A DNA stretch of 64,000 nt from Clostridium luticellarii. GTDB lineage: Bacteria; Bacillota; Clostridia; Clostridiales; Clostridiaceae. Numbering within the stretch: position 1 is the stretch's first letter; each line of letters begins with the position of its first letter. The stretch is from positions 35,152-99,151 of the forward strand of contig NZ_PVXP01000005.1 in assembly GCF_002995845.1 (NCBI RefSeq), written 5' to 3'. A program made the translations under genes and the position numbers. Shown piece by piece: positions 9,218 through 19,952 of the stretch. The notes under the pieces were generated by a model, which worked only from the letters and a program-made list of their open reading frames with translations, was not told where the DNA came from and did no database searches.

Positions 9218-11095
9218 TCAATTTAATTGATTTTTCTCCTTCTTGAAGTAGAAAATTATGCTCTTGGCCGTACGGCTGTCTATAGAAGGAGTAGCTGCCA
9301 GTTCTTCCAGACTTGCCTTTTCTATATTTTCTATGCTTCCAAATTTTTTCAGCAGCTGTTTTCTTCTGGCGGTTCCCACATTGGGTATGTCCTCAAGCAC
9401 CGAATGAAGTACTCTCTTGTTTCTGAGACTTCTATGATAGGTTATGGCAAACCTATGTACTTCATCTTGTATTCTGGCAATGAGCTTGAGAAGATTTGGC
9501 CTGTAACCTATAGTTACCTCTTGATTATAGTATATAAGTCCTCTTGTCCTATGTCGGTCATCTTTCACCATTCCACATACAGGTATATCTATATCGAGCT
9601 CTTTCAATACCTGAAGTGCTACATTTACCTGCCCTTTTCCTCCATCCATGAGAATAAGATCCGGGAAAATGCAGAATTTTCCTGCACTTAATTCCAGATT
9701 TTTTTCCTTTATCTTCTCTATTTCCTCCAGGCCATGCTGAAACCTTCTCTTAATTATCTCCCTCATGCTGTCATAGTCATTGGCTCCCACTACAGTATTT
9801 ATCTTAAATCTTCTGTAATCACTGTTTTTAGGCCTTCCGTTCTCAAACACCACCATGGAACCCACGGAATCCACTCCCTGAATATTTGATATATCATAGG
9901 CCTCTATTCTGTGGGGAATATCATCAAGTTCCAGTATCTGAGAGAGTTCCTCAAGAGAGGTGTCATAGAGTTTTTTATCCTGAATGAACTTCAGTTTGAA
10001 ATTCTTAAGTGTGGTCTCTGCATTTTTTCCCACCAGATCCAGAGTGGCCTTTTTCTCACCTCTGACAGGTGTCTTTATATAAACCCTGGAACCCTTTTTC
10101 ATACCGAGCCAGTCCTCCAGCAGGTGGACATCATCCACTTCAGGAACATATATGGTCTTGCCTATATATGCTGTACCTCCATAAAACTCCTTTATAAAAT
10201 TGGCTATTATCTCACCTTTAGGCAGATCCACTGTATTTTCCACAATAAAATGCTCTCTGCCGATTATCTTTCCGGATCTCAGGAAAAATACCTGGAGACA
10301 GCTGTCTTTTCCATCAGAATATATGTTTATGAAATCTTCATTTTCAAAACCGACTGTAGTTATCTTCTGCTTTTCAATAACCTTTTTTACAGCAAATATC
10401 TTATCCCTCAGCTCTGCGGCTTTTTCAAATTCAAGATTTTCCGACGCAGAATTCATTTCGTTCTCCAAATTTTTGATTATATCCTTGTTTTTCCCGGATA
10501 AAAAGTCTATTACTCCATTCACTATATCCCTGTATTTTTCCTTGCTTATATGTCCTCCACAGGGAGCTTTACAGAGCCCTATATAGTAATTCAGGCAGGG
10601 TCTTGTTCTTTTACCGTTTTCCTTTATGGAAAACCTGCAGGTTCTTATTGGAAATATCTTTTTTATAATCTCCATGGTTTCATATACAGAAGAAGAACTT
10701 ATATAGGGTCCAAAATATTTTGCCCCATCCCTGGCCACAATTCTGGCATATATTATTCTGGGGAAATCCTCATTTACAGTTATCTTCAAAAATGGATACC
10801 TTTTATCATCCTTCAGCAGTATATTATAATGTGGTCTGTACTTTTTTATCAAATTACATTCCAGGATAAGTGCTTCCATCTCCGAATCAGTTACAATGTA
10901 TTCAAATTCAGAAATATGGCTTACCATGGCCTTCACTTTTTCAGAATGATTTCTGGAACTCTGAAAATATTGTCTAACCCTGTTTTTCAAGATTTTTGCC
11001 TTACCTACATATATAATTTCTCCCAGGGAATTTTTCATCAAGTACACCCCGGGTCTATCTGGCAATACCTTTAATTGATATTGAAAGTCAAACAC
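9218..11095 (-). CDS. uvrC: Excinuclease ABC subunit C (UvrC)
   Basis: Dual endonuclease of nucleotide excision repair that makes the 3' and 5' incisions after UvrA/UvrB loading. The 625-residue protein has the GIY-YIG nuclease domain (PGVYLMKNSLGEIIYVGKAK, about 15-35), a cysteine cluster (CRFS...CLNYYIGLCKAPC, about 150-180), the UVR helical motif that contacts UvrB (about 200-235), an RNase H-like domain (DGGKGQVNVAL near 488) and C-terminal helix-hairpin-helix repeats (IPNVGTARRKQLLKKFG). It starts at GTG with GGAG eight bases upstream. uvrA and uvrB lie 4 kb further upstream in the same orientation. Confidence 0.97.
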   Translation of the reverse strand: MFDFQYQLKVLPDRPGVYLMKNSLGEIIYVGKAKILKNRVRQYFQSSRNHSEKVKAMVSHISEFEYIVTDSEMEALILECNLIKKYRPHYNILLKDDKRYPFLKITVNEDFPRIIYARIVARDGAKYFGPYISSSSVYETMEIIKKIFPIRTCRFSIKENGKRTRPCLNYYIGLCKAPCGGHISKEKYRDIVNGVIDFLSGKNKDIIKNLENEMNSASENLEFEKAAELRDKIFAVKKVIEKQKITTVGFENEDFINIYSDGKDSCLQVFFLRSGKIIGREHFIVENTVDLPKGEIIANFIKEFYGGTAYIGKTIYVPEVDDVHLLEDWLGMKKGSRVYIKTPVRGEKKATLDLVGKNAETTLKNFKLKFIQDKKLYDTSLEELSQILELDDIPHRIEAYDISNIQGVDSVGSMVVFENGRPKNSDYRRFKINTVVGANDYDSMREIIKRRFQHGLEEIEKIKEKNLELSAGKFCIFPDLILMDGGKGQVNVALQVLKELDIDIPVCGMVKDDRHRTRGLIYYNQEVTIGYRPNLLKLIARIQDEVHRFAITYHRSLRNKRVLHSVLEDIPNVGTARRKQLLKKFGSIENIEKASLEELAATPSIDSRTAKSIIFYFKKEKNQLN

Positions 11096-11111
11096 TAGAT
11101 CACTCCTAAAA

Positions 11112-11720
11112 CTATCTATAAAATATAACCGGAAGCCTGTATATGGTAAATAAAATCCCGAATACCATCAAAAGTCCTTCTATAGCAGAACCAATTTTAG
11201 AATTGCTTCTGTAAGTAAGCGGGAATTTGAATTTCCTGTTTTCAAAGGGATAAAACAAAGCTATTCCCCTATTTGTAAACATGTCGCAGAACAAATGCAT
11301 TCCATACCCTATCATAAAATAATACACCAGATAGTGCAGATTGTACATATTCCCCAGATATCCCACAATAAAAGAGAACATTATCATGCCTGTGAAGCTG
11401 TGGGTCAATCCGCTTCTATGGGTAGATACCGCTATTATGATAAGCGATATTCCAACAGCCTTTATTATAGGCGTATCTGTATACAGATAATCATACCATA
11501 TGAGAAGAATGCCGGTGCAGCCATATAGTACAACCTTTGTAAATTTATTCTTAAAAGGAAGAATATACTTGTTTATCATGCTTTTGGGATGATCTACATC
11601 CGGAAGTATGGATGCAAATGCCACTAACAGCACTCCTATATAATTAAATTTTTCCGGAAGCATGTTGTAAATGGACAAATAAGTAACTATCCCCATGCCT
11701 GCATGAGTCTTACCCTTCAT
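11112..11720 (-). CDS. YdjM-type (DUF457) metal-dependent hydrolase, membrane protein
   Basis: Integral membrane protein of 202 residues beginning MKGKTHAGMGIVTYLS. It has the family's conserved histidines (KGKTH near 5, DVDHPKS near 43, HRSGLTHSFTG near 100, GMHLFCDMFTNRG near 140) within about five hydrophobic segments. The family is annotated as metal-dependent hydrolase or LexA-regulated inner membrane protein. The physiological substrate is unknown. The histidine/aspartate pattern supports metal binding. Start: ATG with AAGGGA upstream. Confidence 0.8.
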   Translation of the reverse strand: MKGKTHAGMGIVTYLSIYNMLPEKFNYIGVLLVAFASILPDVDHPKSMINKYILPFKNKFTKVVLYGCTGILLIWYDYLYTDTPIIKAVGISLIIIAVSTHRSGLTHSFTGMIMFSFIVGYLGNMYNLHYLVYYFMIGYGMHLFCDMFTNRGIALFYPFENRKFKFPLTYRSNSKIGSAIEGLLMVFGILFTIYRLPVIFYR

Positions 11721-11858
11721 ATTTTTCCCTTCTCAGCTGTTATAATATTAGACAATTTTCTTCCTTCTAATTTCAATGACCTCTATATTGACTATATTAT
11801 AACATTAAATTCGGGGCAATTTTCTATTTTAACGCATAAATTTCCCGGGAAATTTATT

Positions 11859-11911
11859 CAATTGACAATTTACAATGGACAATTAACAATTGTTAATTAT
11901 TAATCGTCAAT
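11859..11911. repeat. AATTGTCAATTG-type short palindromic repeat tract
   Basis: The stretch between the PBP gene and the YdjM-type gene is made of overlapping variants of CAATTGACAATT, including the palindrome TTAACAATTGTTAA at 11883-11896. Short repeats of this style are common between clostridial genes. It may act as a hairpin after the PBP gene. Confidence 0.4.
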
Positions 11912-13338
11912 TATTTCCTAAGTGCTGTTCTTATAACCTCTGAAGCTATAGAAGCAGCCAATTTACCGCCCTGGCCTCCGTTTTCTACAATTACCGCCAC
12001 AGCTATCTGCGGATCTTCATAAGGTGCAAAACCTATAAACCAGGAATGAGGCACAGAATTTTTTCCCATGGCTTCATTATCTGCTGTTCCCGTCTTTCCG
12101 GCTACATCTATTCCTTCCACAGAAGCATTAACTCCTGTTCCTGACTCCACCACGGATTTCATAAGATCCCTCATGGTATTTGCGGTATCTGCAGAAATTA
12201 CCTGTCCTACCTGTTCCGATTGTATGCTCTTTACCTCTTCTCCTGTATTTGTGAGTACATCACTCACCAAATGCGGTTTCATCAGTACTCCTCCATTGGC
12301 TATAGTACTGGTAATCACCGCCATTTGAAGCGGACTTGCCAAATCACTGCTCTGTCCTATGGCACTTTGGGCTATGCTCCCTTTTTCATAAGATTTCAGG
12401 GATGGAAACTTGCTGGGTTCTACCGGTATGCCGTCTGTTGGAATTTCCTTGTTGAAAAACAATTTTTCCGCAGTCTGCTTAAGCTTGTCATTTCCCAGTT
12501 CAAGCCCCAGGCTTCCAAAATATACATTGCTGGAGTGAGTATAGGCACTTTTAAAATCAATGGTTCCCAGAACCTCACCTGCATAATTATGGAGAGTATA
12601 CCCGCCTCCAATGGGAAGCTCTCCTGTATCCTGAAAAGATCTATTTTGAACTCCAGGTATATTCTCCAGAGCACTTATGGCCGTCACAGTTTTAAAAGTG
12701 GATCCTGGCGGGTACAGACCAGCTGTAGCTCTGTTTAAAAGTGGTCTCGTGCTGTCTTCATTCAGCTGTTTCCAGGTATTCTGAAGATTATTCGGATCAA
12801 AGGAAGGCTTTGACACCATGGCTATTACTTCCCCTGTCTTAGGATTTAAAGCCACAACCGCACCTCTGTTGTCGCCCAGCAGATCATAAGCTCTCTGCTG
12901 GGTGTCTAAATCCAGAGTGGTCTTTAAGCTGTACCCCACCTTTTTTTGAACTTTTCCTTTATTTAAAATAAAACTCTTTATACTATCCTGAATATTTGAG
13001 GACATCAATTCCTCATCATATTTCCTCTCAAGGCCCGTAATACCGTATTTAATATCCACATATCCAAGTACATGGGCAAACATTGGTCCTCCTGTATACT
13101 CTCTCTTTTGAGTTTCTGCATTTATAGGTTCACTTTTAGTAAGTGCATTTCCATTTCTGTCATATATGGTTCCCCTCAGCACCTCGTTCCTTTTTATCCA
13201 GAGTCTTCTGTTGTAAGTACTGTTTACTATCTGGGGACCTGTTAGAATCTCGAAGTAAGTCATATAGGAAATAAGTGCTATAAAACATATTAAAAAAACC
13301 AACATCACTTTCTTTATATTACTCAATATGTTATTCAT
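11911..13338 (-). CDS. Class B penicillin-binding protein (peptidoglycan D,D-transpeptidase)
   Basis: Membrane-anchored transpeptidase that cross-links peptidoglycan. The 475-residue protein has one N-terminal membrane segment (about 10-32), a short dimerisation domain (about 50-130) and a transpeptidase domain with SxxK (STFK, 213-216), SxN (SSN, 269-271) and KTGTA near 413. It is shorter than FtsI/PbpB of Bacillus and has no PASTA domains, closer to the PbpA/FtsI of FHA-RodA-PbpA clusters. It lies four bases after the FtsW/RodA-type gene, so the two probably form the usual glycosyltransferase-transpeptidase pair. Confidence 0.93.
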   Translation of the reverse strand: MNNILSNIKKVMLVFLICFIALISYMTYFEILTGPQIVNSTYNRRLWIKRNEVLRGTIYDRNGNALTKSEPINAETQKREYTGGPMFAHVLGYVDIKYGITGLERKYDEELMSSNIQDSIKSFILNKGKVQKKVGYSLKTTLDLDTQQRAYDLLGDNRGAVVALNPKTGEVIAMVSKPSFDPNNLQNTWKQLNEDSTRPLLNRATAGLYPPGSTFKTVTAISALENIPGVQNRSFQDTGELPIGGGYTLHNYAGEVLGTIDFKSAYTHSSNVYFGSLGLELGNDKLKQTAEKLFFNKEIPTDGIPVEPSKFPSLKSYEKGSIAQSAIGQSSDLASPLQMAVITSTIANGGVLMKPHLVSDVLTNTGEEVKSIQSEQVGQVISADTANTMRDLMKSVVESGTGVNASVEGIDVAGKTGTADNEAMGKNSVPHSWFIGFAPYEDPQIAVAVIVENGGQGGKLAASIASEVIRTALRK

Positions 13339-13342
13339 TCTG

Positions 13343-14557
13343 CTACCTACCCTCTTCTGATATCTTCTGGATTATTCCAAGTGAAAAAAAGGTTATCAAC
13401 ATGGAGCTTCCGCCCCTGCTCACAAGAGGCAGCGTTATACCTGTAAGTGGAATTGCATTCATGACGCCGCCTACTATAACCAGTACTTGTGAAGCAATCA
13501 TGGCACTATACCCCACAGCCAAAAGCCTGGAAAACTCGTCATTGCCGTATACTGCAGCTCTCATACACCTGTAAAACAATAAAAAATACAATATTATTAT
13601 GGCAAAGCCAATCAATATCCCCAGTTCCTCACAGAGCACTGCGAATATAAAATCCGTAGTATTTATAGGTACATACTCCGGATGACCAAGCCCAAGTCCT
13701 GTTCCTGTAAGTCCCCCGGATGCTATGGAAAACATGGATTGAACAACCTGATAGCTCTGATCATTTGCATAGGGCCAGGGGTTTCTCCATATCATGACCC
13801 TGGTTCTCACATGACCGAACAATTTATAACTGAGAACGGCTCCTGCAGCAAACAGCAGAAAGCAAACTATGACATATTTAAATTTTGAAGTCGCTATATA
13901 GAGCATGGTTATGGCTATCCCAAAAAATATAAGGGCGGATCCCAAATCTTTTTGTATCACCATGAACCCAAGGGACATCATTACTGCCAGTGCAGGTATT
14001 ATAAGATTTTTGAAATTTTTATAATCCTTTAAATCTGCAGCCAGATATGCCACTAAAAACAATTTTCCAAATTCCGAAGGCTGAAATTGAAATCCACCCA
14101 GATCAACCCAGTTTTTGGAACCATTTAATTCAATTCCCATAAAGGTGCCCATCCCCATAAATATAAGCGTGAACACCAGATATATGTATTTATATTTGCT
14201 GAATCTGCTGGTATCAGGCATTAATACCACAATGAGTATAAATCCTGTAACACCTATTGCAAACCAAATTATCTGCCTGATTGCAACTGTCATATCTATT
14301 CTATACAGCATCACCATACCTATGACTGCCAGTATGCTGGAAAAAATAAATATATATTTATCTCCATCGGAAAAAAATTTTCTTATTACAAAATAAGAAT
14401 ATCCTATGAGCAGGCAAATTACCAGTGCCATTATCATGGCACCCTTGTCAAAAGGCTGTTTTATTATTGCCAGATTGAAAAAACACACAAAGCATAAAAG
14501 ATATGTATATTTCAATAATTTTTTTTCGTCCTTACTAGAGTCCAATGCTTTCACCAC
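13343..14557 (-). CDS. FtsW/RodA/SpoVE family peptidoglycan polymerase
   Basis: SEDS-family multi-pass membrane protein that polymerises glycan strands from lipid II together with a class B PBP. It has 404 residues and about ten hydrophobic segments. Family motifs include GGFQFQPSEFGKL (about 170-182), the region VIQKDLGSALIFFG (about 200) and the C-terminal NAIPLTGITLPLVSRGGSS (about 365). Translation seems to begin at one of two adjacent GTG codons behind AGGTGG. The FHA gene is just upstream and the PBP gene just downstream. Sequence alone does not tell whether it serves elongation, division or the spore cortex. Confidence 0.93.
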   Translation of the reverse strand: MVKALDSSKDEKKLLKYTYLLCFVCFFNLAIIKQPFDKGAMIMALVICLLIGYSYFVIRKFFSDGDKYIFIFSSILAVIGMVMLYRIDMTVAIRQIIWFAIGVTGFILIVVLMPDTSRFSKYKYIYLVFTLIFMGMGTFMGIELNGSKNWVDLGGFQFQPSEFGKLFLVAYLAADLKDYKNFKNLIIPALAVMMSLGFMVIQKDLGSALIFFGIAITMLYIATSKFKYVIVCFLLFAAGAVLSYKLFGHVRTRVMIWRNPWPYANDQSYQVVQSMFSIASGGLTGTGLGLGHPEYVPINTTDFIFAVLCEELGILIGFAIIILYFLLFYRCMRAAVYGNDEFSRLLAVGYSAMIASQVLVIVGGVMNAIPLTGITLPLVSRGGSSMLITFFSLGIIQKISEEGR

Positions 14558-14595
14558 CCACCTATTACAGTAATTTTATGATATATAAATTAAAA

Positions 14596-15036
14596 TCACC
14601 CTATGACTTTAAAAGATGTATTTCCTATTCTAACTTCATCCCCGGAATTCAGATAGTGTTTTCCCCTAAGTTTCTTTCCATTTAAAAGAGTTCCATTGGT
14701 ACTTTCCAAATCCTCCAATATACAGTCCTTCCCATTTTTTATATATATTCTGGCATGATGTCCTGATGCATAAGGATCTTCCAATATAAGCTGATTGTCG
14801 TTCTTTCTGCCCACGGTTATTTCCCTCCTGACCGGAATTACGGCTCCCTTTCTAAGATTTGAATTGTTGCCTGGATTTATCACTTCAAGTCCAAAGGATT
14901 TTCTATCCGTTCTTCTAGCCGTTCTGCTTCCCACTTTTATATCTTTGTACATTATTTTAAGTGCCCAAAATATTATAATATAAACTATACCTATGATTAC
15001 GATTTTAAAAATCATACTCAATCTACTCAGGTCCAT
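14596..15036 (-). CDS. Membrane-anchored FHA-domain protein
   Basis: Small 146-residue protein with one N-terminal membrane helix (about 8-28) and a cytosolic forkhead-associated domain (about 70-146). The FHA signature residues are present: TVGRKNDNQLILEDPYASGHHARI and LEDLESTNGTLLNGKKL. FHA domains bind phosphothreonine peptides, so it probably links Ser/Thr kinase signalling to the downstream FtsW/RodA and PBP partners, as in actinobacterial FhaB-RodA-PbpA. No kinase gene is visible in this window. RBS AAGGAGG precedes the ATG. Confidence 0.88.
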   Translation of the reverse strand: MDLSRLSMIFKIVIIGIVYIIIFWALKIMYKDIKVGSRTARRTDRKSFGLEVINPGNNSNLRKGAVIPVRREITVGRKNDNQLILEDPYASGHHARIYIKNGKDCILEDLESTNGTLLNGKKLRGKHYLNSGDEVRIGNTSFKVIG

Positions 15037-15061
15037 TTAAAGTATCCTCCTTAACACATAT

Positions 15062-15098
15062 AAAGACTAGCATCACAAGTGCACCTATGCTAGCCTTT
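15062..15098 (-). terminator. Stem-loop after uvrA
   Basis: Near-perfect 12-base arms (AAAGGCTAGCAT / ATGCTAGTCTTT in minus orientation) lie immediately after the uvrA stop and before the FHA gene RBS. The U-tract is weak. It is the likely transcription boundary between uvrBA and the cell-wall module. Confidence 0.6.
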
Positions 15099-15105
15099 AT
15101 ATAGA

Positions 15106-17928
15106 TTATAACATTTCTTTTAAATATTGTCCTGTATAGGAGTTTTTATTTTCAGCTATTTGTTCCGGACTGCCAGTACAAACCACAATACCACCTTTTT
15201 CCCCGCCTTCAGGTCCAAGATCAATGATATAATCTGCACACTTTATAACATCTAAATTGTGTTCTATGACCACCACCGTATTTCCTACATCTACAATTCT
15301 CTGAAGTATATTTATAAGCTTGCTCACATCATCTATGTGAAGTCCTGTAGTAGGCTCATCAAGTATGTACAGAGTTCTCCCAGTACTTCTTTTAGACAGC
15401 TCATAAGCCAATTTGATTCTCTGAGCTTCTCCTCCTGAAAGCTGGGTAGAAGGCTGGCCGAGTTTAATATATCCCAGACCCACATCCAGCAGTGTCTGTA
15501 ATTTATTTTTTATCCTGGGTATATTTTCAAAGAACTTCAATGCTTCTTCCACCGTCATATTGAGCACATCATCAATATTTTTGTTTTTGTACTTTACTTG
15601 AAGTGTCTCCCTGTTATATCTCTTCCCTTTACATACCTCACAGGGAACATATACGTCTGATAAAAACTGCATCTCTATTTTTATTATTCCGTCACCGCTG
15701 CAGGCCTCACATCTGCCGCCCTTTACATTGAAACTAAATCTTCCAGGTTTATACCCTCTCATTTTAGCCTCCGCCGTATTTGAAAACACCTCTCTTATTA
15801 TATCAAATACTCCTGTATAAGTAGCGGGATTCGATCTTGGAGTCCTTCCTATGGGACTTTGATCTATATTTATAATTTTATCTATATTCTCTATGCCGAG
15901 AATGCTGTCATATGCTCCCGGATTATCTTTTGAATTGTTCAGCTTCTTATGCAGGGCTTTATAAAGTATTTCATTTACCAAAGTACTTTTTCCCGAACCG
16001 GATACCCCGGTGACACAGTTAAATATACCCAGCGGGAAATCCACATCTATATTTTTTAAATTATTCTGCCCGGCTCCTATCACTTTTATGAATTTACCGT
16101 TGCCCTTTCTTCTCTGCTCAGGAACTTCTATTTTCTTCCTGCCTGTCAGATACTGTCCTGTTATGGATCTTTCACACTTCATAATATCCGAAATCGGTCC
16201 TGCTGCAACTACTTCTCCACCATGCTCTCCTGCTCCAGGTCCTATATCCACTATAAAGTCTGCCTGCCTCATAGTGTCCTCATCATGCTCCACCACCACC
16301 AGAGTGTTTCCAAGATCCCTAAGATGCTTAAGCGTGGCAATAAGCCTGTCATTGTCTCTCTGATGGAGTCCTATACTGGGTTCATCCAGTATGTAGAGTA
16401 CGCCTACCAGTCCGGAGCCTATCTGCGTGGCAAGTCTTATCCTCTGAGCTTCCCCTCCGGACAGAGTTCCCGCTGTCCTCGAAAGGGTCAAATAATCAAG
16501 TCCCACATCTATTAAAAATTGAAGTCTGCTGCTTATCTCCTTAACTACCTGCTCGCTTATAATCTTATCCTTCTCTGACAGCTTTATTTCTTTGAAAAAT
16601 TTCAGTTCATCTTTTATGGACATACTGGAGAACTCAAATATATTCTTTCCGCCAACTGTAACGGACAGTGCAGCTGGATTCAATCGGGCTCCCCTGCATG
16701 TGGGACATGGGTTGTCACTCATGTAATTTTCTATTTCTCTCTTTATATAGTCGGAATTTGTCTCCATATACCTTCTCTTTAGATTATTCACTACTCCTTC
16801 AAAGGAATGATTGAATTCCATCACTCTATTTTCCTTTTTATATCTAACCCTTACCTTCTCTCCCCTGAGTCCATATAAAAGTACGTCCAAAACCTTCGGA
16901 CTAAGTTTTTCCACAGGAGTGTCCAATTTAAATCTATATTTTCTCGAAAGGGCTTTAAGTATGCTGAAGGTCCAGGAATCTTCCTTTAAGCTCCCTTCTC
17001 CCCAGGGCATTACAGCTCCTTCCAATATACTTTTTTTCTTGTCAGGTATAACCAGATCCTCGTCTATCTCAAGTAATGTTCCAATTCCATCACAGGTATC
17101 ACATTTTCCAAAAGGTGAATTAAAGGAAAAAGTTCTTGGAGTAATTTCCCCTATACTTATGCCACAGTCAGGGCATGCAAATTTTTCACTGAAAAGCATA
17201 TCCTTTCCATCTAAAACATTTATTATAACCACACCCTCTGACAATTTGAGGGCAGTCTCTATAGAACCTGCCAGCCGTCCTCTTATTTCACTCTTGATAA
17301 TCAATCTGTCTACAACCACTTCAATAGTATGTTTTTTATTTTTTTCCAGCTTTACTTCTTCATCTTCCAAATCCACTACAGTACCATCAATTCTCGCTCT
17401 TACATATCCATTTTTTATTATATTATTCAGTACTTTTACATGTTCTCCCTTTCGAGCCTTTACTATGGGAGAAAGTATCTGTATTCTAGTCTTTTCAGGC
17501 AGAGTCATAATTCTATCCACCATTTGATCCACCGTCTGCTGTGTTATTTCCTTGCCGCATTTTGGGCAGTGGGGCACACCTATACGGGCATATAAAAGTC
17601 TCAAATAATCATATATCTCAGTAACAGTCCCCACAGTGGAACGGGGGTTCCTGCTGGTTGTCTTCTGATCTATGGATATGGCAGGAGATAAACCTTCAAT
17701 ATATTCTACATCCGGTTTATCCATCTGGCCTAAAAACTGCCTGGCATAGGCAGACAATGACTCCACATATCTTCTCTGACCCTCTGCATATAAAGTATCA
17801 AAGGCCAATGAGGATTTTCCCGATCCTGAAAGGCCGGTAAAAACTATCAATTTGTCTCTTGGTATAGTTAAGCTGACATTTTTCAAATTATGCACTTTGG
17901 CGCCTTTTATCACTATGCTATCTCTCAT
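15106..17928 (-). CDS. uvrA: Excinuclease ABC subunit A (UvrA)
   Basis: DNA-damage sensor ATPase that loads UvrB at lesions. The 940-residue protein has the full set of features: first Walker A (GLSGSGKSS near 32), zinc-module cysteine pairs ([23 protein letters not shown]), the ABC signature [12 protein letters not shown] (about 490), second Walker A (GVSGSGKST near 640), the C-terminal zinc finger ([18 protein letters not shown]) and the second signature [15 protein letters not shown]. Start: ATG with AAGGAG. It follows uvrB by 30 bases and is probably cotranscribed. Confidence 0.98.
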   Translation of the reverse strand: MRDSIVIKGAKVHNLKNVSLTIPRDKLIVFTGLSGSGKSSLAFDTLYAEGQRRYVESLSAYARQFLGQMDKPDVEYIEGLSPAISIDQKTTSRNPRSTVGTVTEIYDYLRLLYARIGVPHCPKCGKEITQQTVDQMVDRIMTLPEKTRIQILSPIVKARKGEHVKVLNNIIKNGYVRARIDGTVVDLEDEEVKLEKNKKHTIEVVVDRLIIKSEIRGRLAGSIETALKLSEGVVIINVLDGKDMLFSEKFACPDCGISIGEITPRTFSFNSPFGKCDTCDGIGTLLEIDEDLVIPDKKKSILEGAVMPWGEGSLKEDSWTFSILKALSRKYRFKLDTPVEKLSPKVLDVLLYGLRGEKVRVRYKKENRVMEFNHSFEGVVNNLKRRYMETNSDYIKREIENYMSDNPCPTCRGARLNPAALSVTVGGKNIFEFSSMSIKDELKFFKEIKLSEKDKIISEQVVKEISSRLQFLIDVGLDYLTLSRTAGTLSGGEAQRIRLATQIGSGLVGVLYILDEPSIGLHQRDNDRLIATLKHLRDLGNTLVVVEHDEDTMRQADFIVDIGPGAGEHGGEVVAAGPISDIMKCERSITGQYLTGRKKIEVPEQRRKGNGKFIKVIGAGQNNLKNIDVDFPLGIFNCVTGVSGSGKSTLVNEILYKALHKKLNNSKDNPGAYDSILGIENIDKIINIDQSPIGRTPRSNPATYTGVFDIIREVFSNTAEAKMRGYKPGRFSFNVKGGRCEACSGDGIIKIEMQFLSDVYVPCEVCKGKRYNRETLQVKYKNKNIDDVLNMTVEEALKFFENIPRIKNKLQTLLDVGLGYIKLGQPSTQLSGGEAQRIKLAYELSKRSTGRTLYILDEPTTGLHIDDVSKLINILQRIVDVGNTVVVIEHNLDVIKCADYIIDLGPEGGEKGGIVVCTGSPEQIAENKNSYTGQYLKEML

Positions 17929-17958
17929 TGATTTAACTCCTTAGTATTTTGATTGACT

Positions 17959-19950
17959 TTACACAGGTTTCTTATTCTTCTGTTTCTTAAGTGATGTTAT
18001 TATATCCCTCAGTTTAGCAGCTTCTTCGAATCTAAGCTCTTTAGCTGCCGCCCTCATCTGTTTTTCATGGGTCTTTATGAGTTCATCTATTTTTTCATTA
18101 TCTGCCTTTACAGCTTCCTTTAAACTGCTGTATTCCTCTTTTTCCTCCAAAACCATGGTTGATTCTATGACTTCTCTTATATCCTTGTGTATAGTTGTAG
18201 GAGTGATGCCATTTTCTTCATTATAGGCCATTTGTATTTTTCTTCTCCTCTTTGTCTCGCTTATAGCCTTGTTCATGGAATTGGTAATGTTGTCCCCATA
18301 CATTATAACTTTGCTTTCAGAATTTCTCGCAGCTCTGCCTATGGTCTGTATAAGCGATCTCTCCGATCTTAAAAATCCTTCCTTATCGGCATCCAGTATG
18401 GCGACCAATGCCACTTCAGGTATATCAAGTCCTTCTCTTAAAAGATTGATACCCACCAGAACATCAAATTCACCTTTTCTTAAATCCCTTATTATTTTCA
18501 TTCTGTCTATAGTTGATATATCCGAATGTAAATACCTGGCCTTTATATCCATATTTTTAAAATAATCTGTCAAATCCTCCGCCATCTTCTTTGTAAGAGT
18601 TGTAACAAGAGTTCTAAAACCTGCGGCGGAAGTTTCCTTTATGCTATTGTAAAGATCATCTATCTGTCCTTTAATAGGTTTTACTATAATCTCCGGATCC
18701 AAAAGCCCGGTAGGTCTCAATATCTGCTCAACTACATTTTGTGAATGCTCCAGCTCATAATCCGAGGGAGTAGCACTTACAAATACCACCTGATTTATTT
18801 TTTTCTCAAATTCCTGAAACTTAAGAGGCCTGTTGTCATACGCAGATGGAAGCCTGAATCCATATTGAACAAGAGAGTCCTTTCGGGATCTGTCCCCCGC
18901 ATACATGGCCTTTACCTGAGGGAGTGTCACATGACTCTCATCTATAAAAAGTAAAAAATCTTCGGGAAAATAATCTATTAAAGTTTGAGGAGGACTTCCT
19001 TTTGACCTGCCGTCCAATATTCTGGAATAATTTTCAATTCCGCTGCAGTATCCAACTTCACGCATCATCTCTATGTCAAAATTGGTCCTCTGCTTTAACC
19101 TCTGAGCTTCAAGCAGCTTATCCTGGGAGGTAAGTTCCTGGAGTCTGTCTTCAAGCTCCTCTTCTATTTTATTTATGGCTGCCTCCAGCCTTTCCCTGGA
19201 AGTGGCAAAGTGGGATGCCGGAAATATGGAGACATGATTTCTGACTCCAATAGTTTTTCCTGTAAGCACATCAAATTCTCTTATTTTGTCAACTTCATCT
19301 CCGAAAAATTCCACTCTTATTCCATGATCCGTGGAGGAAGCAGGAAATATATCCACTATATCCCCCTTTACTCTAAAAGTTCCCCTCACAAAATTTATAT
19401 CATTTCTCTCATATTGAATTTCCACTAACTTTTTCAACACATCATCCCTGTTCTTTATCATACCTGGTCTTAAGGACAATGTCAGTTTCTTGTATTCTTC
19501 TGGATTACCAAGTCCATAAATACAGGATACTGAGGCCACGACAACCACATCCCTTCTCTCCAGAAGAGCAGAGGTGGCGGAGTGTCTTAATTTGTCTATC
19601 TCATCATTTATGGATGCATCTTTTTCTATGTAAGTATCCGTCTGAGGTATATATGCTTCCGGCTGATAGTAATCATAATAGGAGACAAAGTACTCCACGC
19701 TGTTTTCAGGAAAAAATTCCCTGAATTCCGAGCACAGCTGTGATGCCAGAGTCTTGTTGTGGGCAAGTACAAGAGTGGGTTTTTGTACCTTTTCTATTAT
19801 ATTCGCCATGGTAAAAGTCTTTCCTGAACCAGTTACACCAAGCAGTGTCTGAAATCTATCCTTTTCTAAAATACCTTTTGTTATAGCATCTATTGCTTTC
19901 GGTTGATCACCTGTAGGTTTAAATTTAGAATGTATTTTAAATTTTCCCAT
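17959..19950 (-). CDS. uvrB: Excinuclease ABC subunit B (UvrB)
   Basis: DEAD-like helicase of nucleotide excision repair that verifies damage and recruits UvrC. The 663-residue protein has Walker A GVTGSGKT (about 39-46), the beta-hairpin region [12 protein letters not shown] (about 92-103), the DEAH-like box FIDESH, helicase motif [11 protein letters not shown] (about 540) and a C-terminal UVR motif ([13 protein letters not shown]). The ATG lies three bases after the MinJ-like gene's stop, with AAGGATG as RBS, which indicates coupling to that gene. Confidence 0.98.
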   Translation of the reverse strand: MGKFKIHSKFKPTGDQPKAIDAITKGILEKDRFQTLLGVTGSGKTFTMANIIEKVQKPTLVLAHNKTLASQLCSEFREFFPENSVEYFVSYYDYYQPEAYIPQTDTYIEKDASINDEIDKLRHSATSALLERRDVVVVASVSCIYGLGNPEEYKKLTLSLRPGMIKNRDDVLKKLVEIQYERNDINFVRGTFRVKGDIVDIFPASSTDHGIRVEFFGDEVDKIREFDVLTGKTIGVRNHVSIFPASHFATSRERLEAAINKIEEELEDRLQELTSQDKLLEAQRLKQRTNFDIEMMREVGYCSGIENYSRILDGRSKGSPPQTLIDYFPEDFLLFIDESHVTLPQVKAMYAGDRSRKDSLVQYGFRLPSAYDNRPLKFQEFEKKINQVVFVSATPSDYELEHSQNVVEQILRPTGLLDPEIIVKPIKGQIDDLYNSIKETSAAGFRTLVTTLTKKMAEDLTDYFKNMDIKARYLHSDISTIDRMKIIRDLRKGEFDVLVGINLLREGLDIPEVALVAILDADKEGFLRSERSLIQTIGRAARNSESKVIMYGDNITNSMNKAISETKRRRKIQMAYNEENGITPTTIHKDIREVIESTMVLEEKEEYSSLKEAVKADNEKIDELIKTHEKQMRAAAKELRFEEAAKLRDIITSLKKQKNKKPV

Positions 19951-19952
19951 CT

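Noticed and set aside
11859..11911. Mobile element at the AATTGTCAATTG tract
   Set aside because: It is only about 50 bases, with no transposase or target duplication. It is better described as a short intergenic repeat.
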